NCBI GenBank assembly: GCA_949358305.1
Contig: OX442315.1
Span: forward strand, 32,206,427 to 32,266,426
Length of the DNA stretch: 60,000 nucleotides
From: Strigamia acuminata
Taxonomy: Eukaryota; Arthropoda; Chilopoda; Geophilomorpha; Linotaeniidae
Direction of reading: 5' to 3'
The position numbers were made by a program, and so were the translations under genes. Positions 1 to 12,712 of the stretch are shown here, piece after piece. Under the pieces are notes generated by a model that did not search any database, was not told the origin of the DNA, and saw only the letters and a program-made list of their open reading frames with translations. The stretch's first letter is position 1. Every line of letters begins with the position of its first letter.

Positions 1-100
1 ACCGTGCCTAAACCAATCAAAACGCTTCGTCAAAGCGCTCTAGCAAAAGGTGTTGTTTTTAAATAGTGGTTCTAAAACTTAACACTAGAGGAAGTGAAAA

Positions 101-410
101 ATGGAAGGCAAGAAAAATCCGTCGTGGAAAACACCGAAAGCCTCTTGGGTTTATAGACATCCAATTTTGTTCAATGTAACATTCGTCACAGTTGCTTTGT
201 CAGTGCTGTACAGTCGGTTTATATACGATGGTATTTTCCGGCGTTATTCCGATGAGGACGTGCTCGCTGGATCACAAAAATTCGGTAATTTCTCAACAAA
301 AAATTTAAATATTAAAAAATTTATTTTAATTTATTTTAAAAAAAACAGACAAACTCGTAAAAAAGCATTCGCAGAAAGTTCCAGTACCCCCCAAAGATGC
401 CACCCTGTGA
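101..410 (+). CDS. Small single-pass membrane protein, two exons
   Basis: I do not recognise this protein. Exon 1 is 101-284 and exon 2 is 349-410. The 64-bp intron has GT...CAG borders and splits one Asp codon, giving 81 residues. Reading through the intron instead gives a low-complexity Asn/Lys/Phe tail, which argues for splicing. The N-terminus is basic and rich in Lys and Trp. One hydrophobic segment spans about residues 22-42 (ILFNVTFVTVALSVLYSRF), and a charged, Lys-rich C-terminal tail ends in a Pro-containing stretch. The size and layout resemble small inner-mitochondrial-membrane or assembly-factor proteins, but that is only inference. The ATG at 101 follows the purine-rich context GTGAAAA. 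The gene runs convergently toward the Tudor gene at 785. Confidence 0.6.
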
Positions 411-784
411 ATACTGAATAGAAAACATCAAAAAACCTAAAAACATCAATTTGAAGAATAATTTGTCAAAAATTTTATTTCTCAAGTATATCAAAATGCA
501 AATTTCAACTTTAAAATGCATATTAACACTTATATCATGAAAATGAAATGGAAAAAAAAATGATATGCGTAAAATTAATGAAAAAACAAAACAACACTTC
601 GAAACAAAATCAGAATTATTTGAATTTCCCACTTTCCAACAACAAAATTCGTCCTTTTAGAAAATTCAACTCGTCAACAAGCTGCTGCTTAATACCGCCC
701 AACAATTCTCGTTCAATCGCAGTCCTAAACATCAACAAAAATTAAAAAAAAACAAAAATTTATCACAAAAAAAAAACTCCTTAC
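411..784. other. Convergent 3' intergenic region
   Basis: This AT-rich stretch lies between the stop of the small membrane-protein gene and the stop of the minus-strand Tudor gene. It presumably holds both 3' UTRs. TTTATT near 474, read as AATAAA on the minus strand, could be the Tudor-gene poly(A) signal. I see no coding sequence. Confidence 0.5.
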
Positions 785-3700
785 TCACTTCCTCGCTTTT
801 ATAACCTCCAATCCTAATTCAACCTCATCTAACAAATCCCACGGCTCACCCACACTAATCCCATCATCGCTATTCCCCCAGTAAGTGTCATTCGGATCAA
901 ATCGATCCAATTCCTGAACGACAGCTTCCTTCAGTTCGATCAAACCGGCGTTAAACTTATCGATTATCTCCGGCACGCGATTGAAAGGATAAATGTTCAC
1001 CGCATGGGGCTGTCCCGGCTCCAGCGGAGCTTCGCACACGTCGTAACTGAACAATTCACTAAACAACTCCGGGTAATCTTCCTCATTGATCATCACTTTG
1101 GGTATTTTCAGGTGATGTAATCTTAATTTGATCCTCAGCAAATCCCTCGGCCACAAAAACTGCGAAATCTCTTTCGCCATTATGTACAGTTCTTTGTTAA
1201 ACAAAATAAGATGGACGGCGTGCGAGCAAATCATCACCACTTTAACGAATCGTTTCACGCTCAGTTCTTCCAGCAAATCGTCCAAATTATCCAACCCGCT
1301 GTTGTTTCTCACCACGGCCGGTTCCTTGACGATTTTCACAACTTCCGGCTCCGATTGCACTCGTTTCGCAACTTCCGTTTCACATTTTACCGCTTGCGAA
1401 GCTTTTTTCTCCGATACCACCAGTTTCGTAGCAGACTCCGGTTGCGTCATTGTCGTTACAGTCGCCGTCTGCGTCTTCTGGTCTTGTTGCGACTGGTAGT
1501 ATATTTGAGGAAGCATTTGGTTGCAATTATACATCCAACTGTTCATGGCACACATGTTATTCACGTAGGCTGCTTGCATTTCTAGAATACTCGGCATTGG
1601 AAATAAACTTGAGGGATTGCACAAATTGAGAGATTGATACTGAGCCGACACGTCGCCACTGCTTGCCAGCTAGTCAAATAAGACAGAAAATATTATTAAG
1701 TAAATATTTAGATATTAAAACAATTATGTGGTACTTCACGCGTTTCGTCAAAGTAAACAGCATGGCCTTCTTGGACTAGTACGTTATTGATATGGAATTC
1801 CTTTATTCCTGGCTTCAAAGTGTCGACGAGCCACAGTCCTATTACCACGGCCTATAAAATGAATACAAGTTTGTTAATATTAATATTTATTTATTTATTT
1901 ATTTATTTATTTACTTACTTTGGATATTGGTTTGGTTTTTCTTCCGATGACTTTAGCCGTTAGAGTTTTATTATCGACAATCTCGTAGAACCGTCTTCGT
2001 CCAGTATCTGTCCACTCTGGCAGAACAGGCTTTACATCCCATAATTTAGCTTCGATCGCTTGTGCGGGTAATGTGGCAAATCTTCTCTTAAGTAACCGCA
2101 TGTTGCTTTTGAGAACTTTGCCGATTGTTCCGTAATCGATGTAGAAAACCTGCAATTTTATTTTCATTTTAAATTGAATATTGAATCGCACGGAATAACA
2201 AAACCCGAAGAACCAAATACCGAACATGCGGCGCCGAATAACACAATAATGCAATTTGTACGTTAAAAAAAGCCAATTCTTACGTTAAAAAGGTAATTCT
2301 TGCGTTAAAAAAGGCAACTTTTACATTAAAAAAGCTAAATGTGTTCAATTTTCACTTAATAATATAACCTTACCCACTAAAATGCAATTAATACACTTAA
2401 AAATTATCAGTATTTACCTTAAACCGGGCAAACATTCTAATTTTATAATTATGTATTTGGCCGAATACTTAAAATTCAGTTTTTTGGCCAAACATTTGGT
2501 GCTACCCTAATAATATTTCACATACCATTACATCGTCGTCGTGTACTTTGAGAATTTTCACTCTGTGCCAATCTTTGTTATCGTAAAGACCAGCAGCAAT
2601 TTGACCAATTTTATAATGTTCCGATGGAACGATGTAATCGCTGCCATCCTTTAAGTGGTAAAATCTAAAAACAAGAAATTAATTTTACATTTTCGAGTGT
2701 AAAGTGTTGAAATTAAATTTTAAAACGTACTCGAGACTATTCATCAGATTTTCGAGGGCAATTGAAGTTTCTTGGCCTCGTAGATAAAAATAAAATTCGT
2801 CTGGACTCAAAATTTCACTCGGTATAACCTCGAAATACTTTTCAGTTGAATTCTCGGGTAAAGCCTGCAACGGAATGTCTTCGCCAAATTTAACGAAATC
2901 ATTCGGAAGCAAATTCCTTATCGCCATTTCCTGCAAACCAATATTAACATTATTTTCAATACAAACGAATTTCCAAAGTTTAATTTTATCTACCGGTCTT
3001 CCACCCAAAGCCGGCAAATATTTATGGAGACTGTCGGGACGAAGCCGCACTAATGCACCTAAATTACCAAATAATAACGATTTAGAATAGAATTTAAAAA
3101 AATAAAATAAAATAAAATAAAAATGAATCAAACAAGTTGTGAAATAAGCCTAGAAAAATAAATAAATACCAAAATTGCTTTCAAATTATTATACATTTGG
3201 CACTTTTCAAACAAATTACCATTAATCGTGTCATCCAACTCAATTGTGTCATTTGCCAGCTCGTCTAAAAAATCTCTCGTGTTATAAAATCCATAATCTT
3301 CGTACGGCAACTCGCGACTCAGATCTTTCTGCAGAAAAAAATCATAATCAAAAAGGCAAATGTAAAAATAAATAAAAATTAAAAACAATTTTCCAATACC
3401 TTGTATTCCTCCCGAAAATTGTGTACTAATATTCCTTTCGGGTTTTTATACAACAGCTTAACAATCGATTTTTTGATTACCTCAGGAATTTTCTTTGTCC
3501 GGCACCCTTGAGCGGTATAAGACGGACACCCGTACTCTAGAAAAACATAAATTAAACTTTAAAAACATTCAAACGTTCGAAATCAACCAGCGCACTAACG
3601 TTTACATGCCCTTGCGTCAAGAAGCAGATAATCGCTGTTAGGCGACTCTCGATAGGGGAAAAAAATATCTGGGATATCAAAAATCAAATCCGATAGAGAT

Positions 3701-5285
3701 ATATATCCTAAACCTTGATAATCTAATTCTTTATTAAATTCTTTTTCGTAATATTTCGGGAGGAAATTTGATTTGATTTCTTTAGGATATTTCTCCAAAA
3801 GCTGCAAAATAAATAAATAAAAATCTTTTAAATTCGAATAAATAATCAAATAATTAAATCACAAAATTACTTGTCTAAACTCAAATTTGAGTCTCTTACT
3901 GACGGCACAATTTTGATCATCTTCGATGTCATTATCAACCCAAGGCTTTTTTTGCCTCGCAAATGCATCAACCTAAAAAATAAAACAATTTACAACACTA
4001 AACCACCAAACAAACAAAATAAATAAATAAACCTGTTTATGTGCGTCAGTGTTAGTATTCGAATTGACATTTTCTTTCTCTTCTGAATCTAAGTAGCGAA
4101 TTATTTTGTTTTCCTTCAAATCGTGCGATTTATTTTCAGTCACAACCTGTAAAAATCACAAAATAAACAAATTAAACCCTCCAAAAAAAAACACAAATAG
4201 ACAAAAAATACCTGTTTTATCGTGCTATTTGATGTTAAATTAGGTTTATAATCATGTTGAATCTCTCTACTAAATCCCAAATTGTTCTTACAATCATCCT
4301 TTTTCTCGTCTTTCGCTTCAACTCTTGATTTTGGCATTTCGTACTTTTGATTTTGCTGGTTTGACCAACCATTACTTTTCGTATTGTTCGACACCGTTTG
4401 TTTCTTTTCCATATAGTTCGACACGGCACTACTAGCATTCCTCCAGCCTTGATCAAAGTTAAATTCCGTCTTCTTCATATTAGAATCCGGAATATTTGCC
4501 CCCATCAACAACATTTCTCGGCCAGTATTCCGAACCCTAATAGTTTCCGGCATACCGAGTACAAAATCATTGATGTTAATGTACCCGAAGTCGGCAGGAT
4601 TCAACATTTTATGATATCGTGCCTTGAAAGCATCAGCAAATTCCGACATTGCTATCCCACTGGGATAAGTCGCCAACATCTCCTCGATTTGACCCTTCAA
4701 CGGCGCCGGCACTAGCTTCGCCTTCGGCTGCGGGACGATATTATTAAATTCCCGTTGAAATCGTGTTGTATCAATTTTAATCCTGGGCGCTTGTGGCGCT
4801 GCGTAAGAAGTTTGGGCTCTCGGAGGAAAATACGGTGCTGGCTGCACTCTGTACGGAAATAACGGCACCGACTGCACTTTGAGAGGAAGCAATTGCGATT
4901 GCGGATATCTGGCCGGTAATAAAGACGGGGTACGATTATAAGTCTGATACATGTATGATGGAGGCATTCCTCGAGTTCCTGCAAATGATGGTCTGTTTCT
5001 GCTGCTTTTTGGTCGTTGTCGACTGACCATTTCTTTGATGTGCACCGTGTTTTCATCGGCGACACCCTTCCAGTATCCAGTTTCGCGGTCCCGATAAACG
5101 ACATGCGGGATTGAATGCAGTAAATCTTCCGCCGTGCGAAATCCGAGCCGACGAAATGGTAGAGGTGCGAACAAGAACTCTTCGTAGTCGTGTAATAGTC
5201 TTTTGGTGCTCAAACCTTGTTGTTCGGAGATGAGAACGGAACGGAGGTTGACTATCACATTTTCTAGTGTATCTTCGTCCGACAT
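785..5285 (-). CDS. TDRD5: TDRD5/Tejas-like LOTUS and Tudor domain protein
   Basis: This is a germline piRNA-pathway protein of the TDRD5/Tejas type. LOTUS domains in this family bind Vasa-type helicases or RNA, and the Tudor domain binds methyl-arginine tails of Piwi proteins in nuage. CDS exons in transcript order: 4212-5285, 4033-4146, 3871-3972, 3600-3801, 3400-3536, 3220-3328, 2731-3058, 2526-2664, 1919-2149, 1735-1851, 785-1669. All phases agree and give 1145 residues. LOTUS-like units sit near residues 5-90, 205-285, 431-498 and 505-575. An extended Tudor domain covers about 650-830, with core FYIDYGT. The C-terminal 295 residues end in an acidic WGNSDDG-containing tail. Only one Tudor domain is visible, which favours TDRD5 over TDRD7. 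A 5' UTR exon seems to end at 5387. Family assignment is firm; TDRD5 versus TDRD7 is less so. Confidence 0.85.
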
Positions 5286-5440
5286 TGTTGGTTTTGGCTA
5301 GTTTGTATGTTAGTTTGAGTTTATGGGGCTGAAATAAGAGAAATAAATTGAGAGTCATTGACAAAACGAAGAAAAAGAACGAATACCTCGACAAATGCCC
5401 ATGTAGGACTATGAACTCATGGACTTCGTGACGAAATACC

Positions 5441-6141
5441 ACGTTAGAAAATATTAAAACGAAGGCGAGAATTGCGGTTCCTTGCCTCGTTCCTATTGGC
5501 TGGAACTATTTCTAGAACGTTTGTGAGATGTATGTTTTGCAAATGTTGTGAGTCACAAGTGGGATGGAAATTCTAAGTCGTCTGGATAAATAGATACGTA
5601 CGTTTTATAACCTCATTTAAATGAGTTTGTCCTACATTCGTTTTTCCATGTCCATGATGAAAGAAGATGATTTTTAGAATAAAATCGAAGTTAATCGTCG
5701 TTCAGAAAACAAGCGCATTAATTTTCAATAAAATTGCACGTATTTATATAGTTATTACGATTTAACAACACAGCACCAAGCAGGTAGCAGACGGAGCGTG
5801 TGGTTTTCATTGTTGTAATACCCGCAGGGCGGCGCGCGCAAATTTCGAACATTAAATTTTTCCAATAATCCAGTTTTCGAACCCAAATTTGACGATTGTT
5901 TTCGACACTTCTCAGATCTTCGTAATTCCTAAAAATTTAAAATTAATAAAAGCTGAATGAAAGCTGATGAATGACCACCTGGAATTCCAGATGCCATTGT
6001 CTTCAATTTTATATTTTTATATTTTATTTTTATTTTTATTTTTTTCTTTCTGTTTCTACTTTTTTTTTCGTGTTGAAAATTATAAAAATGCATAAAAATA
6101 TTTATACAAAATCAATGTGATAAAAAAAAGGAAAAAATATT
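5441..6141. other. Intergenic DNA upstream of the Tudor gene
   Basis: This is presumed promoter and spacer between the Tudor gene 5' end and the 5S gene. It holds a GC-richer patch near 5825-5840 and then an AT-rich run. I see no coding exon here. Confidence 0.5.
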
Positions 6142-6259
6142 GAGAACAGCATCTGGGATTCCCAGGCGGTCACCCATCCAAGTACTAACCAGACCCGATG
6201 CTGCTTAACTTCGGGGATCGGACGAGAACCGGTGTTTTCAGCATGGTATGGCCGTTCTC
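6142..6259 (-). rRNA. 5S ribosomal RNA gene (single copy)
   Basis: The minus strand reads as a full-length 5S rRNA of about 118 nt. It starts GAGAACGGCCATACC and ends ATGCTGTTCTC, and those ends pair to form helix I. The internal polymerase III promoter is intact: an A-box-like GAAGTTAAGCAGC, an intermediate element TGGTTAGTACTTGG, and a C box GGATGGGTGACCGCC. A T6 run and then a T8 run follow directly on the minus strand and make a good terminator. A TATA-like tract lies about 25 bp upstream. The outer helix-I bases differ from the usual GCCAACGGC start but pair with each other. Only one copy is present, not a tandem array. It appears functional, although a retained dispersed copy cannot be excluded. 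Confidence 0.9.
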
Positions 6260-6616
6260 ATTCACTTTGTTTCACAATATAATATATAAAGTAAAACATC
6301 TTAAAAACAATTTTGTTAAAAATGTTTTTTGCTAACACTGTGCTCAAACAAAGGTCTGCATTTCTTCATCCACAATAACTATTTAGACAAAAAAAGCTAA
6401 TTTTATTTAAAGACGTCATCTTTTATGCGCTAAAAATTAAAAATTGTGTAATTTCAGCTAAAATGCAGTTTCTTACGTGAAAAATCGTTTTATAGCTATG
6501 CAAAAATTCATCATCTTCGCGCCATCATCTTGGGTCATAAAAAAAACACACAAAACATAAATCATAACACAGCAACTCTTTAATATAATAATTTAACGAA
6601 CAATACAACGCAAATT
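6260..6616. other. Spacer between the 5S gene and VPS52
   Basis: Apart from the 5S upstream element, this is AT-rich and non-coding. It probably contains the VPS52 3' UTR. No canonical AATAAA on the minus strand stands out close to the stop. Confidence 0.45.
6279..6291 (-). promoter_or_regulatory. TATA-like element upstream of the 5S gene
   Basis: The minus strand reads ACTTTATATATTATATTG about 20-32 bp before the 5S start. Insect 5S genes commonly have a TATA-like box near -25 to -30, so position and sequence fit a polymerase III upstream element. Confidence 0.5.
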
Positions 6617-9600
6617 TTAAAACGACGATTTAAATTTCTTAACCTCAACCATTATGTGATGTATATTGATAATTTCACTCCGAATAGGCAGATTCTTAAA
6701 AGGTGGTTGATTAATAATCTTCTGAAACCTGTGGTAATACTGAATAAACTGCGAGAGTGCTGCTTGCAATATATTCGACCCGTTTTTGAAATTTGTAAAC
6801 GACGTCATCACTTCTTGTTGTATTTCTTCTAAAGATTTTTTCCAAGTCGCCAAAAACGTGCGAACTAACGTCTGTACGCGACCTGCAACGAAAAAACAAA
6901 TTCGTACAACGCACTGTATAATTTCACACAATTTGTCACAATATTGACCTTCTTCGCCTTTCAATTGATCCATTTCGCCCTTGTCTATTCTTCTTTCGGC
7001 TTCTCTCAAAAACAATATCATCCCGCCGAAATGCGGCGATAAAATCTCCTCAACGTATTCACGCGTTGTCGATGCTAAAAGTTCCTTGAAGCTTTCGGAT
7101 TCTTTGGAATCGTCCTTCGTTCGCTCCTGAAAGCACATAAAAGTTGAATCGTCTCGGATCTAGATTGTGTGGATTATATCGTCAAATACCATCAGAACGC
7201 CCAGCATCATATCGTAGTTATTAATTAAACACACAAGTTGGTCTTTACGTTGAAGAAACTCGGCTGCCAGTCGTAAAATGAAATTTTGTACTTCGCGTTG
7301 CAGCATGGCTAAACCTTCGTTAACTCGCTCGCTCGTAAAACTCTCGTTGATGCCAACAATGGCCGCTGAAAATTCAGCGTACCGTCTAGTGATCTGTGTA
7401 TAAAAAGGAACATTTAGAAAATAACTTGAAGAAATACTGACAAACAAAATAATAAACATTTTGTGAGGCAGTGTCGACTTGGTAAATTTAAATTTTCTAT
7501 CTAATTTTCTCATTTTTATGCAATAACTTAAAAATTGAATTTTAGTATAATAAAAAAATGTATTTTTAGACATAAAAATCCAGTTTTAAGGCAAAAATTT
7601 GATGCAAAAAATGCTGCCGAGCACAAAAGTTTATTCTTAGGTTAATAAATTCACTTTTTAAGTAAAAAAAAAGAAAAATGAATTTTTTAACTTTAAATTT
7701 AATTACATAATGTGGTCTCGTATCAATCACTCCCAATCGTTGAATATCACAGTCAAGTATACTTTTAACATTTAATTGCAAAATATTCTCAAATCGAGGC
7801 CATAATAAATCTAACATTTGAATCCAATAACTAAAACAAAACAAAAATTCACCGCATTAAAATCAATTAATCAACTAATTATTTATATAAAAATAAATAA
7901 ATAAAAAAACCTGTCCAAAGCCGGAACTGATCGCTTATGCATAAGCAACTGGTATCGGTAAACGAGATGAATGCACAAAAACAGAGCAATTGAATCGCAA
8001 CAGTCTTGAACATAAGCTTCGCTATGTTTCTGTTAAAAGATTTAAGATAAACGCAATTAAAATAACAAAATGTGTAAATTGATCAAACATATTTTTTACC
8101 AAAAGCATAGCGAGTGTTTTAGTGAATATAATATTAAATAAATCCTGCGCATTGTTCCCATTCAACATGAAGAACTCGACAATGAAAAGGTATTCACGGC
8201 ATGTGTTGTCCACTAAGGAATATTGTTGACTTCGGAATAAACTCTCGTACGAATATTTCTTTTCATTTTTCTGATCGGAATGCGGCACAATTATCGGCGA
8301 TTCTAATTCGGTCGTTAGAACTGAACCTCTATTACCAAGAGTGAATGTTGTTGCTCTGTTTTTCAGGACAGATTTACTTCCAAAAAAACCTAATAGAATA
8401 AAAATATTAAAAAATTATTTATTTTTTTTTATTTTTTTTTTTAAATTACTCTTTTTAGCCGTGTCTTCAGGCATTCCCATTAAATCATCTTTAACAGCCA
8501 CTTCTTCAAACTAATAATAAAAATATCATTTAATTATAATAAGTTAAAAATTCAAATTATTCTAAACAGTTGGTGATAGACATTATAAAGCAAAGTACAA
8601 AAAAAGTACATTGAACACGTATAATTGCAATTTTGTGTTTAAAAGAACTAAATTTGCACATAAAATTATAATTCTCCCTCATTTGACGTGTAAAAATCCA
8701 TTTGTACGAGTAATAAATACATTTTTCAACCTTAAAATTATATTTTTGCATTTATAAATCTCAATATTGCATTTTTTACAGAAAAAATACATTTTTCATC
8801 TTCTAAAAAATTATTGCCTCGTCCCACCTCTGTTTAAAACAGACTTTTTACCTGTAATTTCATTAATCGGTTCGTGTAACTCTTGAAATAGGAATAAAAC
8901 ATTTTGCTTGTGGTGTCAACATAAGCTTCACGGACCTCCCTCGCCACGTTCCGTTCATTTGCCATCAAGAATTTGTTGAAATATCTTTAAATTCTAAAAT
9001 TAATACATTAAAATTACAATTAAATTTGTTATTACTTAAACTTCAGCATGGAATTTTGTGGAATGTGGTAATTAGCAATTGGCTTCCGGAACTGATAAAT
9101 CTTTTCAAGCAAGTACTCACGAATCTTTCCAATCGCCTGTAAAAAAAAAAATTCAATCCAAACAAAATTCAAACTAAATTAATTAATTCTTGGTTTCAAT
9201 TATCTTACTTTAAGGCTCAATTTATTAAGGATTTCACTGACATCTTCGCACGAACGAGAGTCCCGAAAAGCCTGTTCCTTTACAAAACTTAATTTATGAT
9301 CAAGTATCATTAATTGTTCCAGAAAACTATTTTCTGTCACTGGCAATTCGAGGATGTTGCTGCAAAATATCCGTAATAAATTAAAATAAAGCTGCAACTG
9401 CATTAAATCACAAAACTTGTACTTAATCATCACTTCTGGGACAATCATATCGTCAACAAATTGACTTAGTTCGCCCCTTACCGCCTAAAAACAAATAAAA
9501 ATAAGAAAATGTTTATTTTTTACACATCGTGTGAAAACGCAAACTTGTCTGTTCTTCAACTTGACATTCAAAGCTAATGATTGGTCTTGCAAAGTAATAA

Positions 9601-10219
9601 TTTCATTGCTTATGCTTCCCAGATCTCGTTGAAAACTTAAGAGTAATTGCTCCATTCTCTAAAATAAAATTGAAATTAAATAGGATTAGAAAAAAACAAT
9701 TTTTTTCAAAAATTACTTCTAAAATTTGATCACAAGCTTGAATTTGGTTGTGAAGACTTGCGATGTTTTGACTTTCCTTAATATCTATTGACATTATACA
9801 TTATGTTTATGTTTATATCTATTTTATTTATGTTGTTATCATACAATCTTGAATCGACGCCGTTTCTACTTCTTTTAATTCTTTTTCAACTTGTCTGGAA
9901 TATTGCCGCAAATCAACTCCCTGAAAAATGTTTTGTACTTTCGAAAAATTATTTTTTTTTTAAATTTTCTTATACAAATTACTGTTTTCATCGCTTCTTT
10001 AACGAGTTCATCTTCCAGGTTTTCCTGTATGTGAATATCAACTTCATCTAAAACCGATTCTTCTTCGTTCAAAAAACCAGGTACGGTTAACCCAAATAAA
10101 TCGCCATGTTGTTCTTCCTCGAACTAAAATCATAAAAAAGTTAATCAGTAAAAATTAATTTGAAAATTTTAAAAAATAAAACGTAAACAGACAAAATTTA
10201 CAGGATTTGTAGTCGCCAT
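6617..10219 (-). CDS. VPS52: VPS52, GARP/EARP tethering complex subunit
   Basis: VPS52 is a core subunit of the GARP complex (endosome to trans-Golgi) and the EARP complex (endosomal recycling). Sixteen exons in transcript order: 10202-10219, 9983-10123, 9845-9920, 9717-9784, 9545-9658, 9423-9484, 9209-9359, 9036-9136, 8852-8984, 8450-8510, 8100-8389, 7911-8029, 7707-7830, 7190-7393, 6949-7126, 6617-6882. Phases agree and yield 701 residues, against about 723 in human. Family-diagnostic stretches are clear: GVDLRQYSRQVEKEL and IKESQNIASLHNQI in the N-terminal coiled-coil part, YSYESLFRSQQYSLVDN, LLWPRFENILQLNV, DTRPHY/ITRRYAEF, LINNYDMMLGVLM, and the C-terminal INIHHIMVEVKK. The start codon lies 130 bp from the RpS18 start on the other strand. 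Confidence 0.97.
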
Positions 10220-10349
10220 TTTCCTTTTTCAGTGTTATGCCATCTCTCGACAAAACTGCAACTTCTAAGTCCACCATCTTCTTTTCTCTACTTTGAATTT
10301 CCGGTTCCCATTTCGCGACCATTTTGCTGTTGTCAGCCTGGTTTTCAAC
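10220..10349. promoter_or_regulatory. Bidirectional promoter between VPS52 and RpS18
   Basis: Only 130 bp separate the VPS52 ATG (minus) from the RpS18 ATG (plus), so both 5' UTRs and the core promoter must fit here. Pyrimidine tracts near 10219-10232 (TTTCCTTTTTCAG) and 10271-10290 (CTTCTTTTCTCTAC) are candidates for the 5' TOP start of the ribosomal-protein mRNA. No TATA box is obvious. Confidence 0.6.
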
Positions 10350-11084
<735 letters not shown>

Positions 11085-11671
11085 ACCTGTATCGTTGCGA
11101 TTTAATGAGAAATAAATAAATACAAATTTATTTATGGAATGAGAATTTATTGCCAATAACTAATGATGAGCACAATGAAACACTGAAAATTCGTTTTAAA
11201 CTGAACAATTTGTGATCAAATTGAATTATGTACAATTTATATTGCTTTTTATACTTTCCATACAACCATAACAGATAACACGCACCTTATTAATCGTTAA
11301 ATGAGTAAATGTTGGTAGATCCAACAGTTTATAACCGGAATTAATTATTTATAATTAGATTTAACAGTTTAAAAATCACATAGCCTGCTAAAATGGCGCC
11401 CAACAAATTGTACGCGGCCGCCATTATTGGACATGATTTTTTTTTACCACAACCGAAATCTAGACTCGAATCTAGATCACCTAGATTGGCACACTTTTCT
11501 GTAACGTAGTTCTCAAATATATAAATTAAACAGATACACTATTATATATATATATACAAAAACACGTTATTAAAAATTTAAAGAACAAAAAAAAATAGCG
11601 AAATAGGACGAATTATTTGTGTAGAATTTCAAAAATCTAACATTTTTGATGCCGAGACAAAAACAAAAGAA
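11085..11671. other. Convergent 3' region of RpS18 and endophilin-B
   Basis: AATAAA repeats at about 11112-11120 serve RpS18. The rest is AT-rich and includes a short TA run near 11543 and an A-rich run near 11589. It is probably mostly endophilin-B 3' UTR. I see no coding sequence. Confidence 0.5.
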
Positions 11672-12681
11672 TTATTGAAGAAATTCGATGTAGGCAACTG
11701 GAATTTTACCCTTTTGCGTACCCCTTTCTCCCATTATCCAATCGGAACCCAAACCAGGAACGGAGTACACACTTATAACCTGTAAATTTATATTCAAATT
11801 AAATTAATTAATGGAAAAATTATCTCATAATTTACTTCGTCGGCTTGTAACGACAGTTGTTTGCTATCCGTTGCTGTGTAATCGTACAACACGCGCGCTT
11901 TCTTCTTCAATCCAGAATTATTTAGCTGGTTTTCCGAACCGGAGGCAGGAGTAGACAGCATAGGAGAAAATTCTGCCGAACTATTAGCAGCTGCACTCAT
12001 CGTAGCACTAAATAAAACCATAAAAATACAATTTTTAGTTTATTAACATCGAATTACACTTGATTTACTACAACCTAGCCAATTCTCTCTGCAGATCCAT
12101 CATGTATTGGTGGCTTTGTGCATAATACTGTAATTGTGCTTCGACAAATTCGTTCAAACAACGCAAATGGTGACCCTGAATAAATAAAAACAAATTATTT
12201 TATGATCGAGCAAAACCAAAACAATATCCTCACGTGTGTGCTCGTTATTCCTTCGAGGAGCAATTTCGTAATCTCTGCTTGTCGATCGAACTCAGACTGC
12301 GCAAGACGCAATTCTCTTTCAGCCTGAAAACAATGAAAAAAACAAAAATTATCTATCAAATCTATCCGTTGAAATAACCAACTTCTACTTGTTTTAATCA
12401 AACTAAAGCATCTACAAAGAGTACCTGATCAATCATATCTTGCACAGTAACTCCTTCCTTAAGCTTAGTATGCGTTAATAATTAAAATTCATCAACATTA
12501 ATTACCCAACTACTCTAATGTAACCTTTTTCATGTAAATAAATTAAACTTTAGTATCCTGCAAGTCTATAACGTACATTTTGTTGGCCTTCCATCGATCG
12601 TGCTTTTCTCAGTCGGTTTTTGCACGCATCTAAATCCAGTCGACGGTTTTCTAGAATCTTCCTTTCTTTCTAAATTCAAAA

Positions 12682-12712
<31 letters not shown>

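Noticed and set aside
1128-1585. Plus-strand ORFs of 123-124 residues
   Set aside because: They are antisense shadows of the last exon of the TDRD5-like gene.
6120-6260. 5S-derived SINE instead of a true 5S gene
   Set aside because: No tRNA-like or LINE-like tail follows. The sequence ends at a Pol III terminator and the whole 5S length is present.
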